Shown here: positions 22,962 to 34,400 of the stretch, piece by piece
Position numbering within the stretch: position 1 is the first letter of the stretch
Layout: the number at the start of each line of letters is the position of its first letter
From: Bombardia bombarda
Lineage: Eukaryota > Ascomycota > Sordariomycetes > Sordariales > Lasiosphaeriaceae
Direction: 5' to 3'
Assembly (NCBI GenBank): GCA_030512295.1
Contig: JAULSR010000003.1
Coordinates: forward strand, 1,984,001-2,048,000
Length of the DNA stretch: 64,000 nucleotides
Notes under the pieces: generated by a model
Databases searched by the model: none
The model's input: the letters and a program-made list of their open reading frames with translations, nothing else
What the model was told of the DNA's origin: nothing
Made by a program: the position numbers and the translations under genes

Positions 22962-23921
22962 GATTGCGTCTTGTGTGTGTCTGATCGTGATGATTGATGA
23001 CGGGTTTTGATGATGTCAATGGGGATGCGAAGCCAAGACTGCTTAATGATGGCGGGGTCCTGTAGCTGCAGGAGGGAGAAAGAACGCCTTGGCTCGCAGC
23101 GGGCGGGGCGGGTCTTTTAACAAGGAGAAGATGGAATGGCGAGCTGAAACAATTGACGCCGCCTCCCTTTCACGCAAACAGGTCGCCCCTTGTAGTGTAT
23201 CATGGCCGTGGCGCAGCAGTCCGTTTCGTCACTCGGACCCCGTCAGCCAACGGTCAAATGTCACTGCTGGATACACAGTATCCGTACGGGATACATACAA
23301 CCCATTGGGCTGTGTCACACGGAATCGGATCACTGTATAGGATAACATCATGCTGCAGCATCAGTACGTCAGTTGGCCGTTTGGACTTTGTAGTAGGCAA
23401 GCTAGGTATTTTTAGGTGATGGGCAGATGATTGGCCCAGACGCGGGGTTAGGAGATGAGCTCTGCTGCCCCGCATCTTGCATAAATCGGTACATGACCTC
23501 CTTGACCCTTGTTACATGGGATTATGAAAGAACCCAATACACACACCAGTCCTGCATCTTCAACTGAACTTATCAATACTGATGTAGACGTTAATAGCCC
23601 TGAATCTAGAGACATTCTGGAATGCAATCGAATAAAGTACACAATGGAGGCCGCCAATGTCGGGCCGCTGTCGGCTGTGCCTGACTGGGATTGGACTGAC
23701 AGGCAGGCGCTTGGTCCGGCGACCACACCGCCCGCGACAATCACAGCGATACTGGTGCAGTGATTGCAGGGTGCTCCTTCCTCGGACCATGGCGAGATCG
23801 AAATTTCTCACTCCCCATTTCGCATTGGAATTCTAACTAAGACACCGCTTATTGCTTCTCAATTGCAGCTAGCGGCTGTTTGACACCGACACTTGGTTGT
23901 CAAATTCGATCAACCGCAAGA
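22962..23921. other. Gene-free intergenic region
   Basis: Divergent promoter space between the glycine-zipper gene and the HET gene. A TTGCAG acceptor-like site at about 23869 and a TTG-initiated frame from 23880 precede the chosen ATG of the HET gene, so a 5' exon here is possible but not shown. Confidence 0.45.
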
Positions 23922-26900
23922 ATGGGCTCAACTACGCAAATTCGCGATGAGACCGCAGAGCTCCCGTTGCGCGCGATTGACTTTTCCGACAACCCGGCCG
24001 TGATGCACGTATCCACCTCCCTTAGGCGTCTCTGGGAGGTGGATCCTTCATCACTGATACCAGAGACGCAGCCTGAGGAGCTCAAGGAACTGGATTTCGG
24101 GCCAATTCTGCAGGAGGCTTTCCAGAAGCTCGGAAAATGGGTGTCTGCAACCCCTGACGAGGAACGATGGGACGATGCCATTTGGAGAGAGCGAACCGAC
24201 TTTGTACTCCTAAACCCACCCATGGATTGGTCATCGGCCGACGGCAATGACGATGAAGCCCGAGCTAGTCTTTTCTCCCCCTACAGACATCAGATCTACG
24301 GCGTCTACAACCATGTCTTTTGGGATGTATACAACACCCTGAAAGACACCCTGGATTATGATGTAGGGGAGTTCAAGCCGCCAAACACAACCATCATGGT
24401 GCTGGACGTTCCATCCGACGAGCCGGCCGGCATCACTCATTTGTTCTCGGCCGACACGTTTGTGTACCCGGTATGGATCCAACCAGACACCAGGTTCACC
24501 TTTAACAAGGACGGAGTCGAACACACTGTGTTGTCGGATGGCAACACATGGAAATCAGCTCTGTGGTGTCAAGGCGGCCAGCTCATAAACATGGAGGCCA
24601 AGGGTCCAGATGGTGAATGGCGTACTGGGGTGGTCGCGATCCTTGCGCTTGGTGAATGTGAGCCGCGACTGTTGCCGCAGTTCGCGCCCAAGGATTACAC
24701 GATTGGGCCCCTCCGCGTCGAGCCATCTCAGGCGAAGCATTTCGAGGACGGAGAGCCAGAAACAAAGGATAAAGACACACCCGAATCCTGGCCCGAGGCC
24801 GACCATCTTGCAAGGGCCATATTCCTACAAGCCGGCGACGCTGTAGGCCAGTGCACCTTCGACGACGTTTATGTCAGGATAGAAGAGGACGAGCCATCGT
24901 TGGAAGCCTTGTCGCTTGAGAACCCAGAGTCCGACGAAGTTTCTCTTTATTCGCCATTGCCTGGTAACAACACCATCCGCATTCTTATTATTGAGCCCGC
25001 GACTGCCCCCCAAGACCCGCTACAGACTCGGCTGGTTGTGGCCAATCTTGATGACAAGCCTGCCTTCGAGGCAATCTCCTACACATGGGGCAACCCAACG
25101 GACAAGACACTCCTGAAGTGCAACGGGAGCGCCGTCCCGATTCCGCGCAATCTCGAAAACAACCTCAAGCGCCTCCGGCATACCAGCCGGCCTCGATATG
25201 TATGGGCTGACTCTGTGTGCATCAACCAGGAGGATATTCCAGAGCGGGGCCAGCAGGTTTCCATCATGCGCAAAATCTACCAATCCGCCGAGCGTGTTCT
25301 CGTCTGGATCGGACTCGATGAAGAATACCAGGCCAGCAAAGCGTTCAAGGCTGTCTGTAACATTGTTCGTGCCTGGCGTCCGGACACCGACAGCTTGATG
25401 TTCTACAGCTATGCTGCTAAGCTAGAAGCCATGAGCGACGACAATCTTTCTGTTGTGCGTGCAAGTGTAGATCAGGAAGCGTGGGAAGCCCTGCGAGCGA
25501 TGTTTGAAGCCGATTATTTCCGAAGATTCTGGATCATCCAGGAACTGGCTCTGGGGAGCTCTGCCGTCGTACTCTGGGGCGACCATCACATCTCTTGGGG
25601 GCTAATCGGCATCTGTGCATCATGGATAATGACAAGCGGTTGGCACTTCAACTACGGCTCGCCCATCACCGCTGCGTACAATGCATTCTTAATCTACGTG
25701 CTGCCGCTTGCCAAGCGAAGCGGCATCTCCCAGTTCTCCAAGCTGGATTTATCAGTTGTTCTTGGCACTACCATGGGTCGGTTCGACTCGACGGATGCGC
25801 GTGATCGCATCTACGCCCTCCTCGGCATGCCATTTGCTGGTAACGACCCAGACTCCCAGCTTCTTTTGAATCCAGACTATAGCCAGAGTACCCGCTCTGT
25901 CTACATCCAGGCCGCCAGAAAAGTCCTTGAACAGGATCAGCACTTGCGAATGCTGAGCGCTGTGCAACACGGGCCTGAGCTTGACACAGCATACCCATCA
26001 TGGGTGCCGAAGTGGTTTGATCCCAGCTACGCCGAGCCCCTTGCTCTTCGGGATGAGCAAGGCTACTATGCCAATGGAGGAGAGCTCTTTTGCCCTTCTG
26101 ACGACACCTTCAGCGCCGACGGCGAGGCATTGATTCTTTCAGGTCTTGTTTGCGGCACAGTCGCAGAAGTGAGCGAGGAGATGAAGAAAGGAGATCTGCG
26201 ATTTCAAGCGCTCAGCAAGGAATCTCATAGAGGCACTATGAAGTCGATATTCGATCAACTGAACGACGAGGACAAACAGCTGCGGGCGTCTTGGAGCGCC
26301 ACGCTGGAGAAGTTTATACTTTTTGGGTTTAACAACCCAGAGGTTCAGTTAGAGGTTCGTGACAATGGGACGGGCGCAGCTGTAACGGGACAGCCAGGAA
26401 AGTACGGCATGCGGTTGTCGGCCGAGTTGCTCCTTGGCGAGAGGGCACAGAACGACCATCTTGGCGAGTTCCTTTTGTACTGGCGCGAACGAGCCTCATG
26501 GCAGGTGGACGAGCTTCAGCATCGGTCAATGCGCCCATTCTGGGATCTGCTCGACTCAGCAGCAGGGTCGTCATACAGGAAGGAGCGTGCTTTGTGCTCC
26601 ATCAACGCCATGGCCGGTCGCACCATCTTCCAGTGCGATGATGGTAAATCTGGGCTGGGACCTGCCGCAACGCAGCCTGGCGATATCGTGGCCGTGCTGT
26701 TTGGCGGCGTCGTGCCTTTCATTTTACGGCCCGTCAACGATGGACCGGAAGGAGAAAGCTGGAAGCTGATTGGGGAGTGCTTTGTGCCTGGCTTGATGCA
26801 AGGCGAAGCTGTGGAAGAGGCCGGGCTTCTTGAGCCTGGCTCATTTAATCGTTACGGCGGCGGAAGCCTGACTCTCACCCCTGGACCGGCTGATGGAAGC

Positions 26901-26960
26901 GATCCCCGACTTCATCGCAAAGTAGGAGAGCATGGCGTCCGTTCGTTTACAATCCGCTGA
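23922..26960 (+). CDS. HET-domain protein with long unrecognised N-terminal region
   Basis: Single-exon protein of 1012 aa, ATG 23922. From about residue 380 it has a complete HET (heterokaryon incompatibility) domain: AFEAISYTWGNP, LKRLRHTSRPRYVWADSVCI with NQEDIPERGQQV, YQSAERVLVWIG, and about residue 535 RRFWIIQELALGS. The C-terminal part shows the usual features of these proteins, TDARDRIYALLGM and a final GDIVAVLFGGVVPFILRP block with GECFVPGLMQGEA. The first ~350 residues are acidic to neutral, rich in aromatic residues, and match nothing I recognise. HET proteins trigger cell death on non-self fusion or act as innate-immunity-like sensors. No internal stop or shift was seen, so the allele looks functional, unlike the second HET gene at 44.5-46.8 kb. 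Confidence 0.88.
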   Translation: MGSTTQIRDETAELPLRAIDFSDNPAVMHVSTSLRRLWEVDPSSLIPETQPEELKELDFGPILQEAFQKLGKWVSATPDEERWDDAIWRERTDFVLLNPPMDWSSADGNDDEARASLFSPYRHQIYGVYNHVFWDVYNTLKDTLDYDVGEFKPPNTTIMVLDVPSDEPAGITHLFSADTFVYPVWIQPDTRFTFNKDGVEHTVLSDGNTWKSALWCQGGQLINMEAKGPDGEWRTGVVAILALGECEPRLLPQFAPKDYTIGPLRVEPSQAKHFEDGEPETKDKDTPESWPEADHLARAIFLQAGDAVGQCTFDDVYVRIEEDEPSLEALSLENPESDEVSLYSPLPGNNTIRILIIEPATAPQDPLQTRLVVANLDDKPAFEAISYTWGNPTDKTLLKCNGSAVPIPRNLENNLKRLRHTSRPRYVWADSVCINQEDIPERGQQVSIMRKIYQSAERVLVWIGLDEEYQASKAFKAVCNIVRAWRPDTDSLMFYSYAAKLEAMSDDNLSVVRASVDQEAWEALRAMFEADYFRRFWIIQELALGSSAVVLWGDHHISWGLIGICASWIMTSGWHFNYGSPITAAYNAFLIYVLPLAKRSGISQFSKLDLSVVLGTTMGRFDSTDARDRIYALLGMPFAGNDPDSQLLLNPDYSQSTRSVYIQAARKVLEQDQHLRMLSAVQHGPELDTAYPSWVPKWFDPSYAEPLALRDEQGYYANGGELFCPSDDTFSADGEALILSGLVCGTVAEVSEEMKKGDLRFQALSKESHRGTMKSIFDQLNDEDKQLRASWSATLEKFILFGFNNPEVQLEVRDNGTGAAVTGQPGKYGMRLSAELLLGERAQNDHLGEFLLYWRERASWQVDELQHRSMRPFWDLLDSAAGSSYRKERALCSINAMAGRTIFQCDDGKSGLGPAATQPGDIVAVLFGGVVPFILRPVNDGPEGESWKLIGECFVPGLMQGEAVEEAGLLEPGSFNRYGGGSLTLTPGPADGSDPRLHRKVGEHGVRSFTIR

Positions 26961-27812
26961 GGCCATGTATTTGCCGTGACAAGATCAACGTACTTGGGCG
27001 AGCCATATTACAGATCCTGTCTACATGAGTGCGAGGCCGTCAGTAAGCGAACCTGGATGGATGCAGGCTGCTAAGCGACCATCCACTCTCTGGGAACAGA
27101 ATCGGTCACGCGGCATTATCATATACAGCACATATTCAACCCATCGATATCTCTAACAATGAAAGCACATCAACCAATCCTAGCTCAGTGGCTGGGAGAC
27201 GACCCTTTAAAGTAGTAGGCACGCGCAGCGAGGGGATCTCTCGTCGGTGCCGCTTTTGGTGATCTAGATCGTCCCCGCATGTCTACGGTACAGCGGATTT
27301 GGCTTTCCCGCTCGGCAAGAAGCGTGATTAACCTTGAAATAGCTTGTCGTTTGCTTGTTTATCAATAACCCGGTATATCAAGCGAGCGCGCGACATGGTT
27401 GGTGGCGGAGAAAGCTGGGGGAGCGGACTTTAGCCAGAAGTTCCCAGACCCTTCAACCCTCGACTCCCATAGGACGAGACTAAATGCTTTCCAAACTCTG
27501 CCAACCCGCCAAGTATTAGGTCGACATTCCGGCACTGGGGGGAATTCCACATGTCCACCCTCCCGAGCAGCACCCCCCAGCTGACTGGTTCCCCTCCTTT
27601 ACACACACTCTTTCCCCAGACTCAATATCAATTCATTACGGAGCAGTGCCGAGATGACCCCGGATGACGAGTTGCATGAAGAGTGAGAGTTTCCATGTCG
27701 AGTTAAAGGATGGCGCCTCCGTGCCCACTTTTTCTCGTTGTTTCCTCTCTCTCCTGAACATTGCATTTCCTGTCGTCTGCTTGACTGGAAATCGCCAAAC
27801 GCTTTTGCAACC
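26961..27812. other. Gene-free intergenic region
   Basis: Between the HET gene and the PTH11-like gene. No reading frame, repeat or RNA gene supported. A C/T-rich leader precedes ATG 27813. Confidence 0.5.
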
Positions 27813-29445
27813 ATGGCAGTGATCAGAGTCGCTCGAGATGCCAACGCCGACCAAGCTGCCAGAGCAGCCGAAAGCAACACGGCGCTCTTCTTGACAATTG
27901 TGTGCATATTTTCCAGCCTTGCCCTAGCGACGGCTTCGTTGCGGTTCTATACGAGGGCGATACTGGTGCGTTCGTTTGGGAAGGATGATGTTTTTATGCT
28001 GTTGTCTGTGGTAAAGCAACCCTGGCCCCTTTTCTTGGTTGTGTCAGACTAACGGATCACTACAGCTTTGTGCCGTTGGGGGGCTAGTCGCCTGGGTCCT
28101 TGGTTGCAAGAATGGCTACGGCCGTCACCAAGACACCATCGACCAGCAACAGTTTGTGGTCCTGCTGGAGGCCCAGTTCGTCCAGTCTGTGGTGGAGGCT
28201 TCGTTTGCCTTTGGCTTCCTCAAGATCTCCATCGCCTTGTCTCTTCTGAGGCTCCATCGCGGTAGATGGTACAAGTGGATATTATGGGGGCTCGTTGGTA
28301 ACTAGGGGCTTCTTCTTATGGTTGCTCCGCCCCTGTTTGAGAGACATCGGTGTGGCTAACTGGCTGGCTAGTTTTCACTTGCATCTATACCCTGTTTGCT
28401 TTCATGACGTTCATGACCTTTTGCCAACCGGTGGCTGCCCAGTGGGATAGATCTGTTCCACATCGGTGTTATAACAAGGAGTTGTACAGGGACTTTGGGC
28501 TTTTTAATGCTGGTTGGCTGACTTTCTTCCCTTGACGTCAGCTATCTGTTCAGTGCTGACCTGATACAGCGTGCAACATCTTTACTGATGTCTCGTTTGC
28601 AACACTGCCCATTCCTCTTATATGGAGTCTGCAGCTTCAACGACGCATACGCATCTATCTTATTGTCATTCTCAGCGGCGGATACTTGTAAGTCTTGGAT
28701 TGCCCCTAAAAAGTCTGGTACTAACGCGTACTGCAGTGCTGTTGCTCTTGGTGTTGCCAAGGCAGTCTTTATCATTGCGTTTGTTCATGAGAAGGACGGA
28801 ACATTGTACGTTTGCTTTCATTCACGATCTGTGCTTCATGACGCTAATATTTCACATAGTTATCCATGGGCACCATTCTTTGGATCGTAAGTACCACAAC
28901 ATAATTACTTATGAATCAACAGGTGACATTTTATCCCACTAACTCTACATGTACTGACACTTCACTGCAGTCTCCAACTAGATCTCGGAATCATCGCCGC
29001 ATGTGCTCCGACGCTCAGACCACTGCTTGGCCGCGCCCTTAAGCTCTCGAGCAACCTCAACCACTACAAAGAAGCAAACTACTACCGAGCCGGCAAGGCG
29101 CTGGACCGCATGCCTCGAAGTGGGAGAACTCCAAAGAGCGCCAAGAGTGGGAAGAGTGCCAAAAGCGGAGGAAAGAGCGGAGGAAAGAGCGGCAGCAACT
29201 CGGCACGTGGGTACGTGAAACAGAACACCCCATCGGGGGAGTTCGTCGGGATGGCCAAGGGCCAGCAGCAATGGACGACCATCAACCGTGCAGACACGAG
29301 CTTCTCCGCCATGGTGCACAACAGCCATATCATCACCAGCAGGGAAAAGGGCGACGAGTCTGGGAGCGACGAGATCACCATCCAGCATCACGACCCCGAG
29401 TTTAAGGGAATCATCAAGACGACCGAGTTTAGGGTGGAGAAGTGA
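27813..29445 (+). CDS. PTH11-like / fungal rhodopsin-fold integral membrane protein
   Basis: Seven-TM protein of 419 aa from seven exons: 27813-28010, 28066-28297, 28372-28512, 28570-28687, 28737-28805, 28860-28886, 28971-29445. All junctions keep the frame. Landmarks of the fungal rhodopsin-like (SAT/PTH11-type) domain are present: ASLRFYTRAILVRSFGKDD, the TM after LCAVGGLVAW, EASFAFGFLKISIALSLLRL, ACNIFTDVSFATLPIPLIW, LQRRIRIYLIVILSGGYF and GIIAACAPTLRPLL. Only one weak donor (GTTGGC at 28513) is used. No CFEM domain precedes the helices. The cytosolic tail contains a repetitive KSAKSGKSAKSGGKSGGKSG stretch. Relatives sense surface or nutrient cues; the ligand here is unknown. Confidence 0.85.
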
Positions 29446-30406
29446 GCCATCGATATGGCATACTACCAACTCACCAATCCCGGAAAGTGACTCGCTTTGG
29501 AATGGATGTCTCTCAATACAGTATTTTGAGAGGCAACGGCCCCTGTGTGATCCCATGTTCAGAATACGAGAGTTGCACAGTGTTTCAATATGATCGACCA
29601 CATAGCGACAGACGATGAACCCGACAGACCGATGAACCAAGGAACCAATAAATCGACGAACTACCCGACCTCCGTGCCGCGTTGACAACCCAAGCCCGTG
29701 AGCTACACATCCGTGAGCTACACATCCTGTTATTCGTATCACTTGCGAGGTGAACTCGCATCAATTCGAATGAAGGATGAGTGGCCAGAGCGCTTGTGGT
29801 CCAGCATCGCCATGAGCAGTCCGTCAAAACCACAAGGGGTTTGAGTGGCAGGGGATCCACATAGATGTCATTATGGTACACAGATCGATTTTACTACCTA
29901 CAGAGCTTGAGGGTGGACAATGCATCACGTGGCTGGCTGAATGCGATATTGAAGGGGTGGTACATACCATCAAGTTATCGACAGGACGAACCCGATGAGG
30001 TTGTCTCGTTACTGGAGAGTACTACACCCCCATTCGGATTGATTGAGATCCTGCATTCATCCCGCCTAGTTTCCCTATCCAGGTCAGAAGATCTATCAGG
30101 TTCAATCAATGTGACCAAATAACGGTGTTATCTATGCAGCTACAAAGAATAAATGTACCGTCAAACTGGTTCCACAGCAGCCTGTAAGTACCCTCTTGAG
30201 GCTCTTCTCAGTCGCTTCATGTGATACGTATTGTTACTCAGAGCAACTGTACTCCTGGGACTTTGAAGTTACGAAATCGTCAAGGACTAAGAGCATGTAT
30301 AAAGCGGAGTCGTCCGCTCAGTCAGATCTCCAGATCTGCTTACCTGCATCTCGAGCCGAAACGCCATCCAAGCCACACAGCGCTTTATCTCCTTTTGATT
30401 TTCACT
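29446..30406. other. Intergenic region with promoter of a small secreted protein gene
   Basis: No supported gene. The TATAAA at 30298 and CT-rich leader belong to the gene at 30407. Confidence 0.5.
30298..30303 (+). promoter_or_regulatory. TATA box
   Basis: TATAAA in TGTATAAAGC, about 109 bp upstream of ATG 30407, a usual distance for a fungal core promoter with a short leader. Confidence 0.45.
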
Positions 30407-30793
30407 ATGAAGGTTTTTTTCCTCGGTGCCGTTGCGTGGGCAGTCATACTTGCCAATCCACTTGATCCAACAAAGGGCACACACGAGTTAAATATCGTGT
30501 TTCTGTACAACAAGATCACATCGAAAGCCTCTATTACGGCATGGAACAAGGATCGAACCGAGATTCTTGGTCATTCGTGCTCTCACTTCCTCGACTCCGG
30601 TAACTTCCAGAACCATCCAGTCTCTTTCGAAGTCCATCAAAATGGTGCGGGCAACATCACCATCAACCATCAGACTTATCTTGTCCACCAAGACGCCGAT
30701 ATCCTGGGTGGTACCAGCTGCGGTCGCATGCACAGCTCGACCGAATCCTTGGTTACTTTCTTCTATCCGTTTGAAGACATGCAGGTAAAGTAA
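30407..30793 (+). CDS. Small secreted protein, unknown family, next to the killer-toxin-like chitinase
   Basis: 128-aa intronless product. ATG 30407 opens a signal peptide (MKVFFLGAVAWAVILANP). The mature part of about 110 residues is rich in beta-type residues, His and Asn, has two cysteines (GHSCSHF and GTSCGRM, probably one disulphide) and an N-glycosylation site in GNITINH. The sequence pattern ILGGTSCGRMHSSTESLVTF near the end gives it the look of a compact beta-sandwich secreted protein. I do not recognise the family. It lies about 640 bp upstream of, and on the same strand as, the chitinase gene, so co-expression is possible. An effector or antimicrobial role is only a guess from size, secretion and location. 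Confidence 0.6.
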   Translation: MKVFFLGAVAWAVILANPLDPTKGTHELNIVFLYNKITSKASITAWNKDRTEILGHSCSHFLDSGNFQNHPVSFEVHQNGAGNITINHQTYLVHQDADILGGTSCGRMHSSTESLVTFFYPFEDMQVK

Positions 30794-31437
30794 GGTAACT
30801 CGCTCTGTGGCCCTCGCTGGTGTTCATACCTGAGGTGTCTGGGGCCATTGTGGCTGCAGGCGGGCCGATAACCCTCTTTACAGTTCATGTTTTGGGAGAT
30901 GAGAGGAGGGGGCTGAGATATTGAGTCGGATGCGGGCTTGACGGCCCAGAGCTGGCTGACCGTTTTACCTGTGTCGAATTGTCAAGGTAGGGTGGGTGTC
31001 TTTGTAATTCGGCTCGTGTTGAAGACAATAGGGATGGTTGCGGTATGCATATCAGGTTGATTGAACGTTAAGGCTCAGCTGTTTGCATTGCAGTGTAACG
31101 TCGGTGTTGGGGGCTGATAATTTAAGGGTGTGGCTACATGTATTAGACACACCGAGATATCTAGTCGAATCTTTATCAGCACGCAAAGGCTTTGTTTTTC
31201 GTGAAAGAAAATGTGCTACCTACTTTATGCGAGAACTGAAATGAGTCTTGGCATTGGGGAGAAGCTAGGGCTTCAGAGACGAAGGCGTGTAGCTTCTATT
31301 TTCAGTTAATTCTGTGTCGTAAAAAGTTAAAAACCACTCACTCGCGCCTTCCCCAAAGCGAGTAACGACTCCAGCTCTGAACCATTATGTCCGTTTTACA
31401 CCCGTTCTAGACCACCACGAACCAAAAGCTTTGAATC
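30794..31437. other. Gene-free intergenic region
   Basis: Promoter side of the chitinase gene. Nothing further seen. Confidence 0.5.
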
Positions 31438-34400
31438 ATGGCAGGTCGTGGCCTTCGACTCTCCTCGGCGGGTTTGCTCATCTGCATGGCCAACCTGGCT
31501 GTAGCTCTCCTTCATATGCGACCTCTTCCGCCACCGCGACTACAGTCATGCCCAGACGCGTGCCATGAGACTGGGACAGACCCGGCAAACTGGACAGTGT
31601 TCGCCGAATTTGATCAGCTCAGGGCCTGTCATCGCCCTATCCTTCTTGACTTTTCCCTCGACATTCCCACTCACGAGAAGCAGTATATCCGTACCTGCGA
31701 TACCTGGGGCGAGTATTACCACCACATGCCTGCCCCGGATTCTGGCACGGCATCCGATGAAGCGACGGTTCAAGTCCTTCCTCAGTTGGCGTGGTCAGCC
31801 GCTGGGGGGTCCAAGTCCGAACGGGCTGGCAGCCGTGCCGTCATGGCGGTCGAGGAGGTTGACCGGTATCTGCATCGCGCGGCAATGCAGTGGAACAAGA
31901 AGACCATTCTATTTGCCGCCTTTGGAGTCGTTAAAGTGGGTGTGTACATCGGCGAGAATATGTTCAATCCCAGCGTGGCCGATGCGTTACTCGCCCCATT
32001 TGTGGACAAGATCCGCGCCGTTGGTATTGGCTCTTCAAAGTCTGCCATCCTCCAGGTCTGCGGACAGAACAGGACCAGCGACCTGACCTTTGGCATCATC
32101 GCGGCCGTCAGCAAAAATACCGACCCTGTGCAATCCGCTGTGAGCTCGTGGGTCGACGCAAAGTGCGTTGATACTTTGGACTACGCAGACTCGTCAGATA
32201 TGAAACCCATCTCCATCCGCGCTACGCCCTTGCCTGCAGTCAGTACTCTTCGGGACAAGACGACAAATACACCGCGTCTAATTGCTCGGTCCGGCTGCCG
32301 CACAACACAAGTCGTTTCGGGAGACAGCTGCGCAGCCCTAGCAAGTCGGTGCGCCATTACGCTCAGTGACTTCGCGAACTTCAATCCCGACTCCAAGCTG
32401 TGTTCCACTCTCAAACCAGGGCAAAATGTGTGCTGCTCCTCAGGAAACCTACCAGACTTCACCCCCAATGCCAGCCCCGACGGGTCATGTACTGTCTACG
32501 AGACAAAGTCTGGCGATAGCTGTGATTCCATTGCCGCAGCTAACAGCCTGGATATCAAAGATATAGAAGCTTTGAACAAGCAGACTTGGGGTATGTTCGT
32601 CCATGTGCCAAGTCAATGCCCTTGATCACTGACTGACTCATCTCTTGCATTTGCACTACTTAGGTTGGTCGGGCTGCGATAGTCTTTGGGTTGGCATCAG
32701 AATGTGCCTCAGCAAAGGTGATCCGCCCATGCCAGCCCCGATGTCAAATGCCGTGTGTGGTCCACAGAAGCCCGCCACACCAGCACCCCCCAAGGGCGCC
32801 AACATCTCGGAGTTGAACCCCTGTCCGCTCAACGCTTGCTGTAATACTGTAAGTTCTACCCCGTCATGCAACCGCCCAGACAGGCACCTAGCTGACGCCC
32901 ATTACTTGCCGCAGTGGGGACAGTGCGGCACGACAGAAGACTTTTGCACCAACACTCGAGAAGGAGCTCCAGGCACGGCCAAAAAGGGGACCTACGGCTG
33001 CATCTCCAACTGCGGCATGGACATTTCTCCAACTGCGGCATGGACATTGTGATGAGCAGTCCCCCAGCCCAATTCATCAAGCTCGGCTACTTCGAGGCAT
33101 TCAACCTCAACCGGGATTGCCAAAACATGGACGTCAGCCAGATTGATCCGTCTTACACACATGTTCATTTTGCTTTCGGTATGCTCAAGGACGACTTTTC
33201 CGTCTACTTAGAGGACGCGTACGCCACATACGAATTTGAACAGTTCAAGAAGCTGCGCGGTCCCAAGAGAATCTTGTCCTTTGGCGGCTGGACCTTTTCA
33301 GCCGAACGACCTTACTACGGAATCTTCCGGAACGGAGTCAAGGTCGCGAATCGGGACAAGCTGGCCTCCAGCATTGCCAAATTCGTCAATGACGCCGGTA
33401 TAGATGGTGTTGATATTGACTGGGAATACCCCGGGGTATGGCGGCCGGCCCATATTTCAGCAGTCTTTCCACCCCATATTTGGGATTCTCCATATCGACA
33501 ACTGGCTAACATCACATTCCTTATATGTAGGCGCCCGACATTCCCGGCATCCCACCGCCCGACGACCCTAACGAGGGCCTTTCTTACGCGGCATTCTTAC
33601 GCGTTCTCAGAACTAAGCTTAACCCAGAAAAGTCCTTATCCATTGCTGCTCCAGCGTCCTATTGGTACCTGAAGCAGTTTCCCATCTCGGATATTTCCAA
33701 GATTGTGGACTACATCGTCTACATGACCTATGATCTTCACGGGCAGTGGGACGCCACAAATAAGTGGGTGAACCCAGGGTGTCCCTCAGGAACCTGTCTG
33801 CGAAGTCAGGTCAACGTGACCGAGACAATCAGAGCCCTTGTACGTACCAAGAAGTTATCCAAATACCCATTGTTCCCTTTACCTCCAGTCCTATCGGCTG
33901 ATACACCTTCCAAGTCCATGGTTACAAAAGCCGGCGTACCATCCAATAAGGTCATCGTCGGCGTCACAAGCTATGGTCGCAGCTTCCAGATGGCAGACCC
34001 CTCGTGCACCGGACCCTACTGCCTCTTTACTGGCGGACCCGAGATACCTGGTTCTAGAGCCATGAAAGGAAGATGCACAAATACGGCCGGCTACATCAGC
34101 AACGCAGAGATCGAAGAGATTGCTGCTGGTTCGGGGGCTCGGCTCTGGTACGATCACGACAGCAACAGCGACATCATGACATACGGCGGCGACAGCTGGG
34201 TGGCGTACATGGGTGATGACGTCCGCACTAGCAGAATCAGACGATACCAGGGCTATAGCATGGGCGGTACCGCCAACTGGGCCGTCGATCTTGACAAATT
34301 CTACAGCCCGCCGGACGTAATTGGAGACGGAAGCACGATGCTGACATGGGCCCAGATCAAATCCAACATCAAAGCAACCGGCGATCCAGAGGCTTGCAAT

